Assembly (NCBI GenBank): GCA_039105265.1
Contig: JAPFFF010000042.1
Coordinates: 248,001-312,000, forward strand
From: Tritrichomonas musculus
Lineage: Eukaryota > Parabasalia > Tritrichomonadida > Tritrichomonadidae
Direction: 5' to 3'
DNA: 64,000 bases
The position numbers and the translations under genes were made by a program. Below are positions 44,901 to 53,961 of this stretch, in pieces. The stretch's first letter is position 1, and each line of letters starts with the position of its first letter. The notes under the pieces are model-generated. The model ran no database searches and had not been told where the DNA came from. It saw only the letters and a list, made by a program, of their open reading frames with translations.

Positions 44901-45275
44901 CAGTTCAAGTATCATCAACCTCTTATTGGTAAAAATATGTGTCAGTTCCATAACGACTTCGATGAGTTCGAAGGTAGTCAAGGGGAAATACACTCAAGAA
45001 AACTCATTGCACTTGGTAAAAAGAGCTACCTCGATATCTTGGTTGATGAACAAGGAAATGAAGGATACCATATTAGACTTAAAGGAATTCCAAAACAAGT
45101 TATTCTCAACAAGTGCAAAAGGATGGGTATCTCAGTTGAAGAACTTTTTGAAAGGATGTACAAAGGAGAAAGCATGACATTTGATTTGTTGGATGGTTCG
45201 AATGCATTCAGGAAGTCAAAGACATTTCAACAAACCAACTTACCTAAATTTGCACGTACTCTTAGGTTTACGTAG
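42000..45275 (+). CDS. polB: Polinton protein-primed family B DNA polymerase
   Basis: ATG 42000 gives 1,091 residues. 3'-5' exonuclease motifs: Exo I DFETNS (D425, E427), Exo II in FHNLKYDACFF, Exo III YCFKDCIVL. Polymerase motifs: A DFDAVSLYPSAM (from residue 711), B KLLLNSIYG (852), C YQDTDS (947-952). The spacing and DxxSLYPS/YxDTDS forms are those of protein-primed PolBs of Polintons, adenoviruses and linear plasmids. It would replicate the element from a terminal protein. The N-terminal region contains NYRDNCFVYACIQSG and LFKDHYML, resembling the Cys and His motifs of an OTU-like cysteine peptidase; this part is inferred. Overlaps the convergent capsid-like gene by 8 bp. Confidence 0.93.
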   Translation: MNKDIEDDFLDAIGDVYADTKSQFRREYNRRAKQYKKNDKFKEEMRKLMIPAGQGIGFATDINQDEDKRYAFTETLRQIYKMKHVGRPIVKAIALDGTHKYFTLSDKHNIESTLGHITGELDLSEDQSDTNPYISNMFIPVRYEVQFIDMNKTNDGVHFRTKMQDMDTHEIYDDEVEIDEDYRNTPEGSFFPYINRSPIDLSAYQIFHEVRKENYRDNCFVYACIQSGVFTDDEIDDLRFFVQTRTIPNNKIIDVAQKFKCNFSIIRVVEQPDKYKYETRINTRKKKWSVDFKREVKLILFKDHYMLNRKIPCTLFYLQHYEELDKTFAHMPFEKRCKIQRLHDNGKTVKDYNHEGIKPITFFQKMFELHLFEEIKACELDIINTTEYDHVKDYVSLEYNAEQCTRLIDNNKKKQNTWSRIYYSDFETNSTVSPHIPYLNCTIFRDGANIHKISIQGEDCGQKLLNYLWSGSLTYFHNLKYDACFFINTPGWDTQITERSGTVLQIIMTLFEEGTRKVKKRLTFRNSYSIIPQALSKFATMFNLNVHKEVMAYKLYTQENIQRRIVDATEFQQQYIDENQDKLSKEQLDANCKQIIENAKIANCYNDGKIDIIKYAIFYCFKDCIVLMKGMEKFNRDLGEVFKETKTDMYGVHDFISISAIGYCFAKKYGCFDGCYELSGKCQDFIQRCVSGGRTMTAGNEKQYIEGRIQDFDAVSLYPSAMYVMDGIPKGRPKVIPQGTTHEQLMQYDTFFIEVNIKKLECKSKEPYKFGQVFTRNESGSKIFGNFLVDHYYIDKVGLMDLFEFYDVEYELIRGYYFDEGFNKKINEFIEKLFNLRASYKKQKNPLEQTIKLLLNSIYGKSILKATKTETKTVPKSQLYKYLWRNYNFVKEVVEDVNIDKCYVKKLKPINDHFNLPQFGASVLSWSKHLMNRVMATAEQAGIPIYYQDTDSCHVMENDVPKIADLFQFKYHQPLIGKNMCQFHNDFDEFEGSQGEIHSRKLIALGKKSYLDILVDEQGNEGYHIRLKGIPKQVILNKCKRMGISVEELFERMYKGESMTFDLLDGSNAFRKSKTFQQTNLPKFARTLRFT

Positions 45276-45975
45276 ATGGTTTAATTTTGATAGTTATGAA
45301 CAAAGGACTTTTTAACAATATCGGCTGGTATTGGAAATCTACTAAACTTAATTCTAAAAATTTTAATGAATCTGTATATGTTTTTATTTTTAATGGTTTA
45401 CTTTCAGTTTCGAAATCATATATAAGTGGTTTATTATCTAAGGTGAAGGTATTTATACTACCAATAACTGATGGTGTATATTGTTGTTCACCTATATTGG
45501 AGTATATGGCATTACCTTGTAATGATACTAAATACAACTTAGTATGATTTAATATTGGTATATCTTTAACAGTATATGTTGTATTTGCTGGTATCTCAAT
45601 AGGCAATGGAGTATTATACAAACCAGTTAATAATGCGGCTCGATGGGAAATAGAGGTTATTGTTAACGGTGTTTGTGTCTTTATTGTAAATGTACGAGTA
45701 GTATCATTATATTTAAAAGATACCTCCGCAAGTGGATTTAAAACTGCTTCTATTTGCTTGATGGTATAATTATATCTATCTTCGAATTTAAGCTTGAATG
45801 GAATACTGTTATGTGTAAACTCTATATAATCATCTTTCGTACTCAACATAATATTACTTATTGTATTAATTGAAGATACAAAATATTTAATATATTTACA
45901 CTTCCATGGTATATCCAAATTGATAGATACCTTATTATATTCATCAGCATTTGTACTCTGTACTGATACTAACAT
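45268..45975 (-). CDS. Candidate Polinton minor capsid (penton-like) protein
   Basis: ATG 45975 gives 235 residues (MLVSVQSTNADEYNKVSINL); the frame extends only 8 codons further with TTG. The sequence is mainly short beta-type segments with no coiled coil, ending SLKFLELSLVDFQYQPILLK then a hydrophobic strand. This suits the single-jelly-roll minor capsid proteins that accompany PolB in Polintons, but I see no diagnostic motif, so the name is inference. Its start codon is only 17 bp from that of the divergent 1819-residue gene, and its stop overlaps the PolB stop. Confidence 0.5.
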   Translation of the reverse strand: MLVSVQSTNADEYNKVSINLDIPWKCKYIKYFVSSINTISNIMLSTKDDYIEFTHNSIPFKLKFEDRYNYTIKQIEAVLNPLAEVSFKYNDTTRTFTIKTQTPLTITSISHRAALLTGLYNTPLPIEIPANTTYTVKDIPILNHTKLYLVSLQGNAIYSNIGEQQYTPSVIGSINTFTLDNKPLIYDFETESKPLKIKTYTDSLKFLELSLVDFQYQPILLKSPLFITIKIKPST

Positions 45976-45992
45976 TTTATTATATCCAAAAA
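45976..45992. promoter_or_regulatory. 17-bp divergent intergenic space
   Basis: Only 17 bp (TTTTATTATATCCAAAA) separate the start codons of the minus-strand 235-residue gene and the plus-strand 1819-residue gene. Trichomonad mRNAs are known for very short leaders, so each promoter must overlap the other gene's coding start. The TATATCC core is the only motif visible. Confidence 0.45.
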
Positions 45993-48900
45993 ATGTCAAT
46001 TAAACTTTATTCTTTGCAATCAAATGAAGCAGAGAAGCTCAAAGACAAGGATGTTGAGATAAGTGTTAATGATGAAGGTAATATTGATATTATAAGAAAT
46101 GAGGACCCAGATGATTATCCTACGTTTAGTTGTTTATATAACAAAGCAGAAGTAGACGAAAGGGTAGTCAATGATTATATCGAAAATGGAGGAAAGCTTG
46201 AAGGCTTCGGCAATGTACCTATTACACACAAATTTGCCAATTATTTAAAATATGTATTTAAAGGACCTGAAAAGACACCTCAATTAGAAGGCTCACTACC
46301 TGAAAAAGCAGAGTCATATAAGGAGTTGATAAAAGATGAACTTTGCGTAAATACCTTAAATGAATTTATTGAAGAAGAATCTAATACATGTGAGGCTATT
46401 CATGAGATGTATACCGAATTGATGTGTGCTGTTGATGGATATGAACAAATATCAACAGATGAACAACTAGGACAAACAAAGGTTATTCGATATCTTCAAG
46501 ACCCTGTACCACTTCCAACACCAGAGCCTGACCCATTTTTAGCTGAGTTTGGTTATTCGAACCTGGGAGATTTATTGATAAATGTCATAAAGAATGAAAG
46601 AACTAACATGACAACAAAGAGATTCTTATATGAGGCTTTTAATGAATCTAACTTTAAAAATTTCGTATCTAGGATATCTCAATACCATTGGAATCTAGAT
46701 AAATTGTCAGTACAAAGAATAGGATATAGATACAAAGGGTGTACAGACTTGGTTGAGGCAGACCAAATTATTGAAGTAAGTAGCCCATGTGAATTCCTTG
46801 ATATATATACAAGATACTACTTAGAAAATTACAAACACACTCCTCAAATACTTCAATATTTGCTGTTTTCGAGTGTATTAGGTTTAGGTATCTCAAAAGC
46901 CTTAAAATTATTTCGACTATCCAAAGCTCCAGATAATAAAATTACCATTACTCATATTGATGGTACTCAAATGTCAGTCACCTTAAATGACCACTTAAAT
47001 GACGTTCAACGAAATATCGAAGTACTCATGATTGTAATTAATGATTTGATAGGACAAGTATCGCAGATAAAATCCTGTGATTGCAATCATGAAGAGGAGG
47101 AAGGAGGAGGTGGCATAGGTATCCCGCAAGATGAGATTGATGAATTGACGAACTACCTAAGAAATCAAAATCGACATCTTGAAGAACATTTAGGTGATAT
47201 TGATGAGAATATAAATAGATTGAATCTTGGTGAACAAGTACAGTCATTTCAAGATGCTATGCTTGATGTTGTTATGTATGAGGATGCAATACCTGATATA
47301 GCAAAACAAGCTATGGAACAACAAGACCAAGAACAACAAATACCAGTTTTCAGACCAATTGGCGACCGTTCGAACGGTCTATATAATCAAGATAGTAATT
47401 ATGTTTGGGACATCATCTATGAGGAATGGCGAGAAAGAGATGATAACTTGGATAGACCTGCAGGATGGAGACGAAATAGGAATGCTCCTGTACCTCAAAA
47501 TTACATGTGGGATGTTGTTCATGATGAATGGGTTATGTTAAATATTTATTATCCTTTCGAGGAAGGTTGGAGAGAAGGAGCTAGTGAAGCAATAGTAGAT
47601 GTATTAATACCAATCTTTGAAAATGACCATAGAGGACATCTCAGGTATAGTGATAGATATGAAGAATGGGTGTTCTTTCCAGAAGAGAATTCATATCTAC
47701 ATATGCCAACAAATGAAATGTTATACCGTAATAGAGAATATCATGCAGAATTAGGTCAATATGTAGCTTGGAATATTGTAGATGAGGAATGGCAAGAACA
47801 TGGATATGACTTCCAAGATGATGATTGGATTCATGATGAATTATTAGATGCTCCTGACAATTTAATATGGGATATGACACATGAAGAATGGGTTATTTTA
47901 TCACAACATTTGGAATGGATAGATAGATGGCGAACACAAAACACCCCAGCAGTAAATGCTCTTGTACGTGCAAGAAATAGTTTTGTTCAGGTTTTTGGAG
48001 AAATAGTTTGGAATGAAGATAAAAGGCAATGGGTTTGGGAACCAAAAGATGACCCATCTCCAATGGCGTTATCAATCGAAAATACGAAAGAAGCCAAAAC
48101 AGATAACTCTTCCGCAGTAGCAATACCTGACTTTGTCAAAGGGTTTGATAAATTCGAGGATGTATTAAAATGTTATGGTGTTCAAATATCGAAAGATACT
48201 CCATCATTAGACCCAGTTAAACCAGTACTTGGTAAATATATTATAAAGGGTGATTTAGAAGTAAATGGAAAAATAATATGTGATTCTATTCCAAGTGGAG
48301 GTACCTCACCTGTAGACTCTGATTTTACTATAGAAAATGGTATACCTGAATTTGTTATTACTAATAAGGATGTATACTCTTTATCTAATACTATTAATGA
48401 TGTTGCATACAACCTATTAGGCATCTTTGTACCCGATTTACAAAAACAAGCCTTTTTAAATTCGAATAAGCCTATCTTCAAGATAGTATTAAGAAAGAAT
48501 GTAATATATGATGAAAGAGGTCGGTACATAAAAGAGTTCTATATAACATCCAGAAATGGTAAAATAATTTGTCCAGTTATTACCTACGATAAAGAGAATG
48601 ATTATTGTACCATCAATGATAACTCATCAACAGATGATAGGTATTATATAGCATTCGATAAAAGTCTACCTTTTCACCCTTATACTTTATATCTAAATGG
48701 AGAACTAAGTATTATGAATGAATATGAACCGACGGCATTAAAAACAGATAAGGCAATAAAATGTTCTATCATTGAAGCTGAAAATGCATTAAAACTCCAT
48801 AAAAGCGATGTTCACTACTTTTATAAACCATCTATCATCACAGAAGAAAAAATAGGAGAGGACGAATATTATAAGATGGTATATGAAGTACCTGATAACT

Positions 48901-51452
48901 ATGAAATACCTGATAAATTAAACTTTGTCTTCAAGGAACATTGTTTTGGCAATACATGGAACCTACAATGGAATACTGATAAAAGTCGTGAGAATAAGGG
49001 GTATTGGTCAGGAGATAATGCGAAAGGTCATCTTAATGGGAAAGTCATTAATAAATGGAATATTCGACCTACTAAGAAAGCCAATAGTTGTTATGGTTGT
49101 TGGATAACAGTCAAACAAACAGACATGCATGAAGCAATAATTACTAATGAAGGAAATGGTTTAATGCATTCACTATTAAAGAACTACAAAAATGAATTTA
49201 AACTAGAAATGAAAGATGGAACTATTAAAGATGGTAGTGAATGGAATATGACATGTGCATATGAGAACCACCTAACTGATGGCTTATCAAACTCATTACA
49301 TCCTGGTTATTATGGCACTGTTCTTCTATACATATCGATGGATAGTACTGAAGGAATTAGAACTGATTTGGTTGAAAAGATATATTTAGATATATATGTA
49401 GGTGAGTCTTCTACAGCAACAAGGTTATCATTCAAACCTGATGGGTTCCATGCACAAAAGAATGGAGAGGTATTTGTTGATGTTATACCTGTTCTTGATA
49501 CTATTGAGACAATTAGCTATGATTGGGGCTTTTGCTTAGATGTTGGTGAAACCAGAGACATAAAATTATATTTGAGGAAGGATTATACAGACCCGATTGA
49601 TGAGATTAATTGGGATTCATCAACTAATGCATTTAAGTACATAATAGACCAACAGTTTTATGAAATAACACCAAATCCTAATGCAGCTACTACCTTATAC
49701 ACAGACTACAATATTACTAGTTCAAAGATTATAACAGCTGATAATATTACTACCATGAGGAGTGATTTAAATGTATTAACCAATAATTTTGATGTAGTTA
49801 GTTATGATGTTAAGGACATAACCTCGAAAGTAAATGTGTTAAATGCAGAAATGGGAGAGACTAAAAGGATTACTAAACATTTACAAGAAGACATAGACCA
49901 GGTTAGAATAGTATCAAATGTAGCACTAGCATTTGGAGTTATAGGAACTGCAGGTAGTATAGCTAATGTTGGTCTTACATTATTTCGAACAGGGTTCACA
50001 TTTACAAAGGCTGGTGTGGATTCTGCTATTGAAGGTGTATCACAAGGTGAACAAGCTTTGTATCATCTAGGTGATGGAAGCAACCTACCTCCATTAAAAA
50101 TAGGAAGGTCAACTACAACTGATTTAACACCTATTATTGATTGGTGTGATGCAGAAAAGGTAGTAGTTGAATATACTGATGAAACTGAAGACATTTCAAA
50201 GACGATAACAACATATCGAGATGCTATTGATTTATGCAACCACTTCAGGGAATCATTAAAACCTGCATTTAGGCTATTAGCTGATAAAATAAATGAGGTT
50301 AATGAGGAAGTAGAAAATAATAACTATGTTGATAAGAATGATTTAGTAAGAGATGATACTATTGATATAGTAGGTAGTATTGTTAATAAGGAAGTACACC
50401 TTGAAGCTGAAGATGTTATTACAGATGGTACTATTAAGGCAAGGCTAATGGTTATGAAGGTTAGTGAGTTTAATGACATCGACTATGAGGAGTGTATAAT
50501 AACTATTACTATTGCAGGTGGTACTATAAGTCAATATGAGGGCAGTGATTACTTCCCAACATGCACCTTAAATGGCAAGACAATAGTTATAGCCAACCCA
50601 CAGCAAGTAAGAGTTACTGGTATAGCCATTAAAGAAAATAGTGCTGTTAGGAGAATGTCATTTGAGGTTAAGGATATAGCATATACATGTGATATAGATG
50701 CACTTAACAACAAGGTAGACTCACTTGAAAAGATATCCCACGACAATAATGAATCAATAGCTACTATTATGAATGAATACCCCACAGTTGATGAGGTTAA
50801 TGATGTACTAAAGGAGTATGCATTAAAGAAAGATATACCTGAACCTGTTGATTTGTCAAATTATGCATTAAAGAGTGAGCTTGAGGAAGTAAAAACAAAA
50901 ATAGATAATACATCTAAAGCTCAACAAGATTTAGCTATTCTAGTAGGTGAACATGTTGCTAGTATCGTAACAATAAATAGCAAAATATCAAATTTAGAGA
51001 GAGAGAATGCAACATTAAAGGATACTATAGCAGCAATGGAAGCTAGGTTAACTGCATTAGAAGAGAAAAATGACCCAGATAGTGAATGGAAAGCATATTA
51101 TACAGGATTTACTGATGTCACTGATGAATATAATAGGTATTTTCTATTCTCTTATTTTACAAGTGAGAAACACATAATTATTGATAATTTAGATAATGAT
51201 CCAACAGGTGATAATGAACCTGTTCCAGATGGGGAGTACTTATTGATATTCAAGGACAAGACTCAAAAGCTACATTTTATTAGATTTATATCAACTGAAT
51301 GGTCTGACCCTCAACAAATAAAATCATATTTGGATGAAATATACTTTAAAGACACTAACCCACCTTCTGGTGCTTATGATATATATAATATTGAGTTAGA
51401 TTGTGATACCTGTTCTATGATTTGTTTCGATGCTATATATATGAAGAAATAG
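45993..51452 (+). CDS. Polinton giant structural protein (1819 aa), unknown
   Basis: ATG 45993 (MSIKLYSLQSNEAEKLKDKD). Residues ~470-690 contain a repeated Trp motif W(D/N)xxx(D/E)EW: YVWDIIYEEW, YMWDVVHDEW, AWNIVDEEW, LIWDMTHEEW, EIVWNEDKRQW. The middle (700-1250) is beta-rich and lacks repeats. Around 1310-1345 lies a hydrophobic Gly/Ala stretch (NVALAFGVIGTAGSIANVGL), possibly membrane-active or a fibre core. The C-terminal part has coiled-coil segments (SNLERENATLKDTIAAMEAR, about 1665-1695) followed by a compact tail domain. The layout suggests a surface or fibre protein; I infer this only from architecture. A diverged fossil of its C-terminal part lies in the spacer of the large inverted repeat. 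Confidence 0.65.
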   Translation: MSIKLYSLQSNEAEKLKDKDVEISVNDEGNIDIIRNEDPDDYPTFSCLYNKAEVDERVVNDYIENGGKLEGFGNVPITHKFANYLKYVFKGPEKTPQLEGSLPEKAESYKELIKDELCVNTLNEFIEEESNTCEAIHEMYTELMCAVDGYEQISTDEQLGQTKVIRYLQDPVPLPTPEPDPFLAEFGYSNLGDLLINVIKNERTNMTTKRFLYEAFNESNFKNFVSRISQYHWNLDKLSVQRIGYRYKGCTDLVEADQIIEVSSPCEFLDIYTRYYLENYKHTPQILQYLLFSSVLGLGISKALKLFRLSKAPDNKITITHIDGTQMSVTLNDHLNDVQRNIEVLMIVINDLIGQVSQIKSCDCNHEEEEGGGGIGIPQDEIDELTNYLRNQNRHLEEHLGDIDENINRLNLGEQVQSFQDAMLDVVMYEDAIPDIAKQAMEQQDQEQQIPVFRPIGDRSNGLYNQDSNYVWDIIYEEWRERDDNLDRPAGWRRNRNAPVPQNYMWDVVHDEWVMLNIYYPFEEGWREGASEAIVDVLIPIFENDHRGHLRYSDRYEEWVFFPEENSYLHMPTNEMLYRNREYHAELGQYVAWNIVDEEWQEHGYDFQDDDWIHDELLDAPDNLIWDMTHEEWVILSQHLEWIDRWRTQNTPAVNALVRARNSFVQVFGEIVWNEDKRQWVWEPKDDPSPMALSIENTKEAKTDNSSAVAIPDFVKGFDKFEDVLKCYGVQISKDTPSLDPVKPVLGKYIIKGDLEVNGKIICDSIPSGGTSPVDSDFTIENGIPEFVITNKDVYSLSNTINDVAYNLLGIFVPDLQKQAFLNSNKPIFKIVLRKNVIYDERGRYIKEFYITSRNGKIICPVITYDKENDYCTINDNSSTDDRYYIAFDKSLPFHPYTLYLNGELSIMNEYEPTALKTDKAIKCSIIEAENALKLHKSDVHYFYKPSIITEEKIGEDEYYKMVYEVPDNYEIPDKLNFVFKEHCFGNTWNLQWNTDKSRENKGYWSGDNAKGHLNGKVINKWNIRPTKKANSCYGCWITVKQTDMHEAIITNEGNGLMHSLLKNYKNEFKLEMKDGTIKDGSEWNMTCAYENHLTDGLSNSLHPGYYGTVLLYISMDSTEGIRTDLVEKIYLDIYVGESSTATRLSFKPDGFHAQKNGEVFVDVIPVLDTIETISYDWGFCLDVGETRDIKLYLRKDYTDPIDEINWDSSTNAFKYIIDQQFYEITPNPNAATTLYTDYNITSSKIITADNITTMRSDLNVLTNNFDVVSYDVKDITSKVNVLNAEMGETKRITKHLQEDIDQVRIVSNVALAFGVIGTAGSIANVGLTLFRTGFTFTKAGVDSAIEGVSQGEQALYHLGDGSNLPPLKIGRSTTTDLTPIIDWCDAEKVVVEYTDETEDISKTITTYRDAIDLCNHFRESLKPAFRLLADKINEVNEEVENNNYVDKNDLVRDDTIDIVGSIVNKEVHLEAEDVITDGTIKARLMVMKVSEFNDIDYEECIITITIAGGTISQYEGSDYFPTCTLNGKTIVIANPQQVRVTGIAIKENSAVRRMSFEVKDIAYTCDIDALNNKVDSLEKISHDNNESIATIMNEYPTVDEVNDVLKEYALKKDIPEPVDLSNYALKSELEEVKTKIDNTSKAQQDLAILVGEHVASIVTINSKISNLERENATLKDTIAAMEARLTALEEKNDPDSEWKAYYTGFTDVTDEYNRYFLFSYFTSEKHIIIDNLDNDPTGDNEPVPDGEYLLIFKDKTQKLHFIRFISTEWSDPQQIKSYLDEIYFKDTNPPSGAYDIYNIELDCDTCSMICFDAIYMKK

Positions 51453-51479
51453 GTACGAGATTCTCGGGGCTGGTACCTG

Positions 51480-51760
51480 TGCCGTTTCAGTAGTAGTACT
51501 TCAAGAAACAACAAGTAGTGGGGACCCGAGGTAGTTGTTTAGGTCCCTAGTAGTAGTGGGGACCCGAGGTAGTTGTTTAGGTCCCTAGTAGTACTTCAAG
51601 AAAAAAACAAGTAGTGGGGACCCGAGGTAGTTGTTTAGGTCCCTAGTAGTACTTCAAGAAAAAAAAACAAGTAGTGGGGACCCGAGGTAGTTGTTTAGGT
51701 CCCTAGTAGTTGTTTAGGTCCCTAGTAGTACTTCAAGAAAAAAACAAGTTGAAGAAAAAT
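51480..51760. repeat. GGGACC/GGTCCC tandem array at the right side of the Polinton block
   Basis: About five units of 45-65 bp containing AGTAGTGGGGACCCGAGGTA and GTTGTTTAGGTCCCTAGTAG, most ending ACTTCAAGAAAAAAACAAGT. Each unit contains GGGACC and GGTCCC in inverted arrangement, so each could form a hairpin. It follows directly after the stop codon of the 1819-residue gene and precedes AT-rich simple repeat (51765-51825). Confidence 0.85.
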
Positions 51761-51825
51761 TTTTTTTTATTTTTTTTTATTTTTTTATTTTTATTTTTAT
51801 CATTTTTATTTTTTATTTTTATCAC

Positions 51826-51960
51826 GAGTTCGTGTTGACGTGTGGGCTTAAGCGTAGCGTGGCCCCAACGGAAACCGACTCGTATATACTACTATTACTT
51901 TATTTTGAATGGGAGAGTTTTAAAATGTCTCTTGGCGAGCCGTTTTCAATAATATTCTAG
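51826..51960. other. GC-richer patch at the Polinton right edge
   Basis: A short patch (CACGAGTTCGTG palindrome, then GGCTTAAGCGTAGCGTGGCC) stands out from the AT-rich flanks and may be part of the terminal or subterminal region of the Polinton. No matching left copy was found. Confidence 0.4.
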
Positions 51961-52620
51961 AATCATAATAATTATTGAAATTTATAATAAATTTTAAATA
52001 GTTATCCCTTAGAGATAAACAATATTATGAGATATTTATAAATAATGAAATATGGAAAATAGAAGTATTAATATCTTGCGAAATTATCCAATATAAATAT
52101 TTTATAAATACTTAATTAAATGTTAAATTAAAAATAATAAATATATTAAAATATATTATTAAAAATAACTGATTATTGATCAAGATAAATATGAATTTGT
52201 TTTTTATAAGCAAATTCATATGTTTTGGTTGCTTATAGTGAAGATAAATATTAAATTAATATATTTTTATTATTATATTAGAATATAATGCTTATTTATT
52301 TTGCAAAAAATAAATTATACTTTCTATTTTCCAAGATATTACAAAAGTTTTAAAATTAAAGTTGATCGTTTTTTAAAAAATTTTTTAGTTCTCGCACCTC
52401 TAGCAATAATAATCTTGACCATATTTTTGACCAAGAAGATAAAATTTATTTTTATTACACTTTTTCTCATTTTTCATAATTCATTATTATATTTATTTAA
52501 TGATTTTTTTTAAGAATTGCATACTTTTACTAGTTTATTTCATAAAAAAATAATTTGAGAAGCATTTATTTTTTCTCTCAATTTCTAAATAAAAATATTG
52601 AATAAATTATTTTAACAGAA
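51961..52620. other. AT-rich DNA to the end of the 14.57-kb unit and beyond
   Basis: No gene is seen. It holds the right inverted end (52387-52401), the 8-bp duplication (52402-52409) and the left duplication TAACAGAA (52613-52620) of the next element. A 70-residue Ile/Phe-rich ORF at 52301-52513 crosses the unit boundary and is treated as chance. Confidence 0.5.
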
Positions 52621-53422
52621 AGAACGTAGGTAACTATGAAATTCATAACAAAAATATTTATAAATCAATTTAAATATTTATTAATAGATATTAAATTTAA
52701 ATTATTAATTATATTGTGATTTATGCGCCGGAAGATAAGATATATATAAATAAAAAAACTATTTTTGAATTCAAATATTGATCGTAATAAGTAAATATTT
52801 AACCTATTAGTATTTTTTCGTAAAAAGTTGGAAATTAATGAAATATATTAATATTTTTATCTTAAAAATATTGTGTATTTATTTTAATTATGCAACACAT
52901 ACTATGTATTCATGGGTTATGGACTTTTGAAGATTGCATTGCATTATTTAATGAATGTGAAAATTTCGGCAATTATAGTAATTCATGGAAATAATATCAA
53001 ATAATTTTATAATTATAAAAATGGCCAGTTAAAAATCGATTATTTCAATAAAATCGTTGAAATATCTGATTAATTTTTCATTTCAAAAAATGTAGCGCAC
53101 AGAATTTAATGAAAATATGATATCTTATAAAATACTGCATATAATAATGGCTTGACAAAATATTCAAAAATCTGTTATAAAATCAAAGAGAAACAAAGTG
53201 TTTAAATTTGAGAGAAAATCGTGTAAAGTTCTCAATTTTTGTAAAAAAGAATATAAATTTCTCGCGAAAAATAATAATATTAATAAATTTAACAGATTTA
53301 AATTATTAAAATATTATTTTAAAATAACTATTTAAAAAATAAAAGTGTAATATTCAATATTTAATGATTTTTAATAGCATTCCATTAATAAAAATTATAA
53401 ACGGCATAGTTTCCTACGTTCT
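52621..53422. mobile_element. 802-bp hAT-like non-autonomous element
   Basis: Terminal inverted repeats AGAACGTAGG(T/A)AACTATG at 52621-52638 and, complemented, 53405-53422, flanked by the 8-bp direct repeat TAACAGAA (52613-52620, 53423-53430). AT-rich interior without ORFs. The 8-bp duplication fits hAT. Confidence 0.82.
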
Positions 53423-53574
53423 TAACAGAAAAATACTCTCAAATTATAAAAATTAATCTATATCTATAAATATCTAAAATTTTGATAAATTAATTGGATA
53501 ATCAAATTAATAATATATATATAAATATATTAAAATATATAAAAATCTTTAATTTGGATATGGTTGTATAAGAA

Positions 53575-53953
53575 TAGACTTGGTCAATGTCTTGGACTCA
53601 AGAACTAAACCAACCTTGTCAATTTTTTTTCATCTTTTATCTTAACAAAAAATCAACAAAATAGAAATTTTTCTAAATAAAAAGTAATATCTTAAATTAG
53701 TTATCATGATATATAAATAAGAAAATGAAATTTAATGATAAAATCTTAAAAAAGTTGCACTCAAAACAAAATTTGGAATTTAAAAAATGGATTTTGGATG
53801 TCACTTTTTCAGAGTTATCTTTAGAAAAAATATACGATAAAATAAGATAAAATTTTTAAACTATAATTGAAATACTTTGTTAGGTCTTTGGAAGTCCTTG
53901 GTCCTTGAAAGTCCTTTGAAAAGTTTTCAAGTCCAGGACATTGACCAAGCCTA
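53575..53953. mobile_element. 379-bp hAT-like non-autonomous element
   Basis: Terminal inverted repeats TAGACTTGGTCAATGTC and TAGGCTTGGTCAATGTC (complement at 53937-53953), both followed by TTGGACT or CTGGACT. Flanked by the 8-bp direct repeat TATAAGAA (53567-53574, 53954-53961). No ORF. A short internal run of CCTTGG/CCTTTG motifs lies near the right end. Confidence 0.85.
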
Positions 53954-53961
53954 TATAAGAA

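Larger units (their letters stand above)
39084..51960. mobile_element. Polinton (Maverick)-type gene block, fossil, incomplete
   Basis: Contains protein-primed PolB (42000-45275), a candidate minor capsid protein (45268-45975, minus), a very large structural protein (45993-51452), two coiled-coil or charged proteins, a small basic protein, and tandem-repeat arrays at both sides (39474-39890, 51480-51760). The usual integrase, packaging ATPase, protease and major capsid genes were not found, so it is not a complete element, although the genes present look open and compact. Genes are packed with gaps of tens of bases and overlaps, unlike the host DNA around. Codon use looks less AT-biased than the flanks, and the open frames suggest a recent insertion. 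Edges are approximate. Confidence 0.8.
37828..52401. mobile_element. 14.57-kb unit with 15-bp inverted ends enclosing a Polinton gene block
   Basis: AGAGGTGCGAGAACT at 37828-37842 and its complement at 52387-52401 are perfect inverted repeats. They are flanked by the 8-bp direct repeat AGCAATAA (37820-37827, 52402-52409). The same ends, with one or two changes, and an 8-bp duplication define the 1.47-kb element at 31608-33077. Polintons normally have long terminal repeats and 5-6 bp duplications, so this is most simply a hAT-like carrier that a Polinton entered, or a Polinton gene set mobilised by foreign ends. No long internal Polinton terminal repeats were found. No intact transposase was recognised. 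Confidence 0.7.

Noticed and set aside
52301-52513. 70-residue hydrophobic ORF
   Set aside because: It crosses the inverted end and target duplication of the 14.57-kb unit, so it cannot be a conserved gene of either side.
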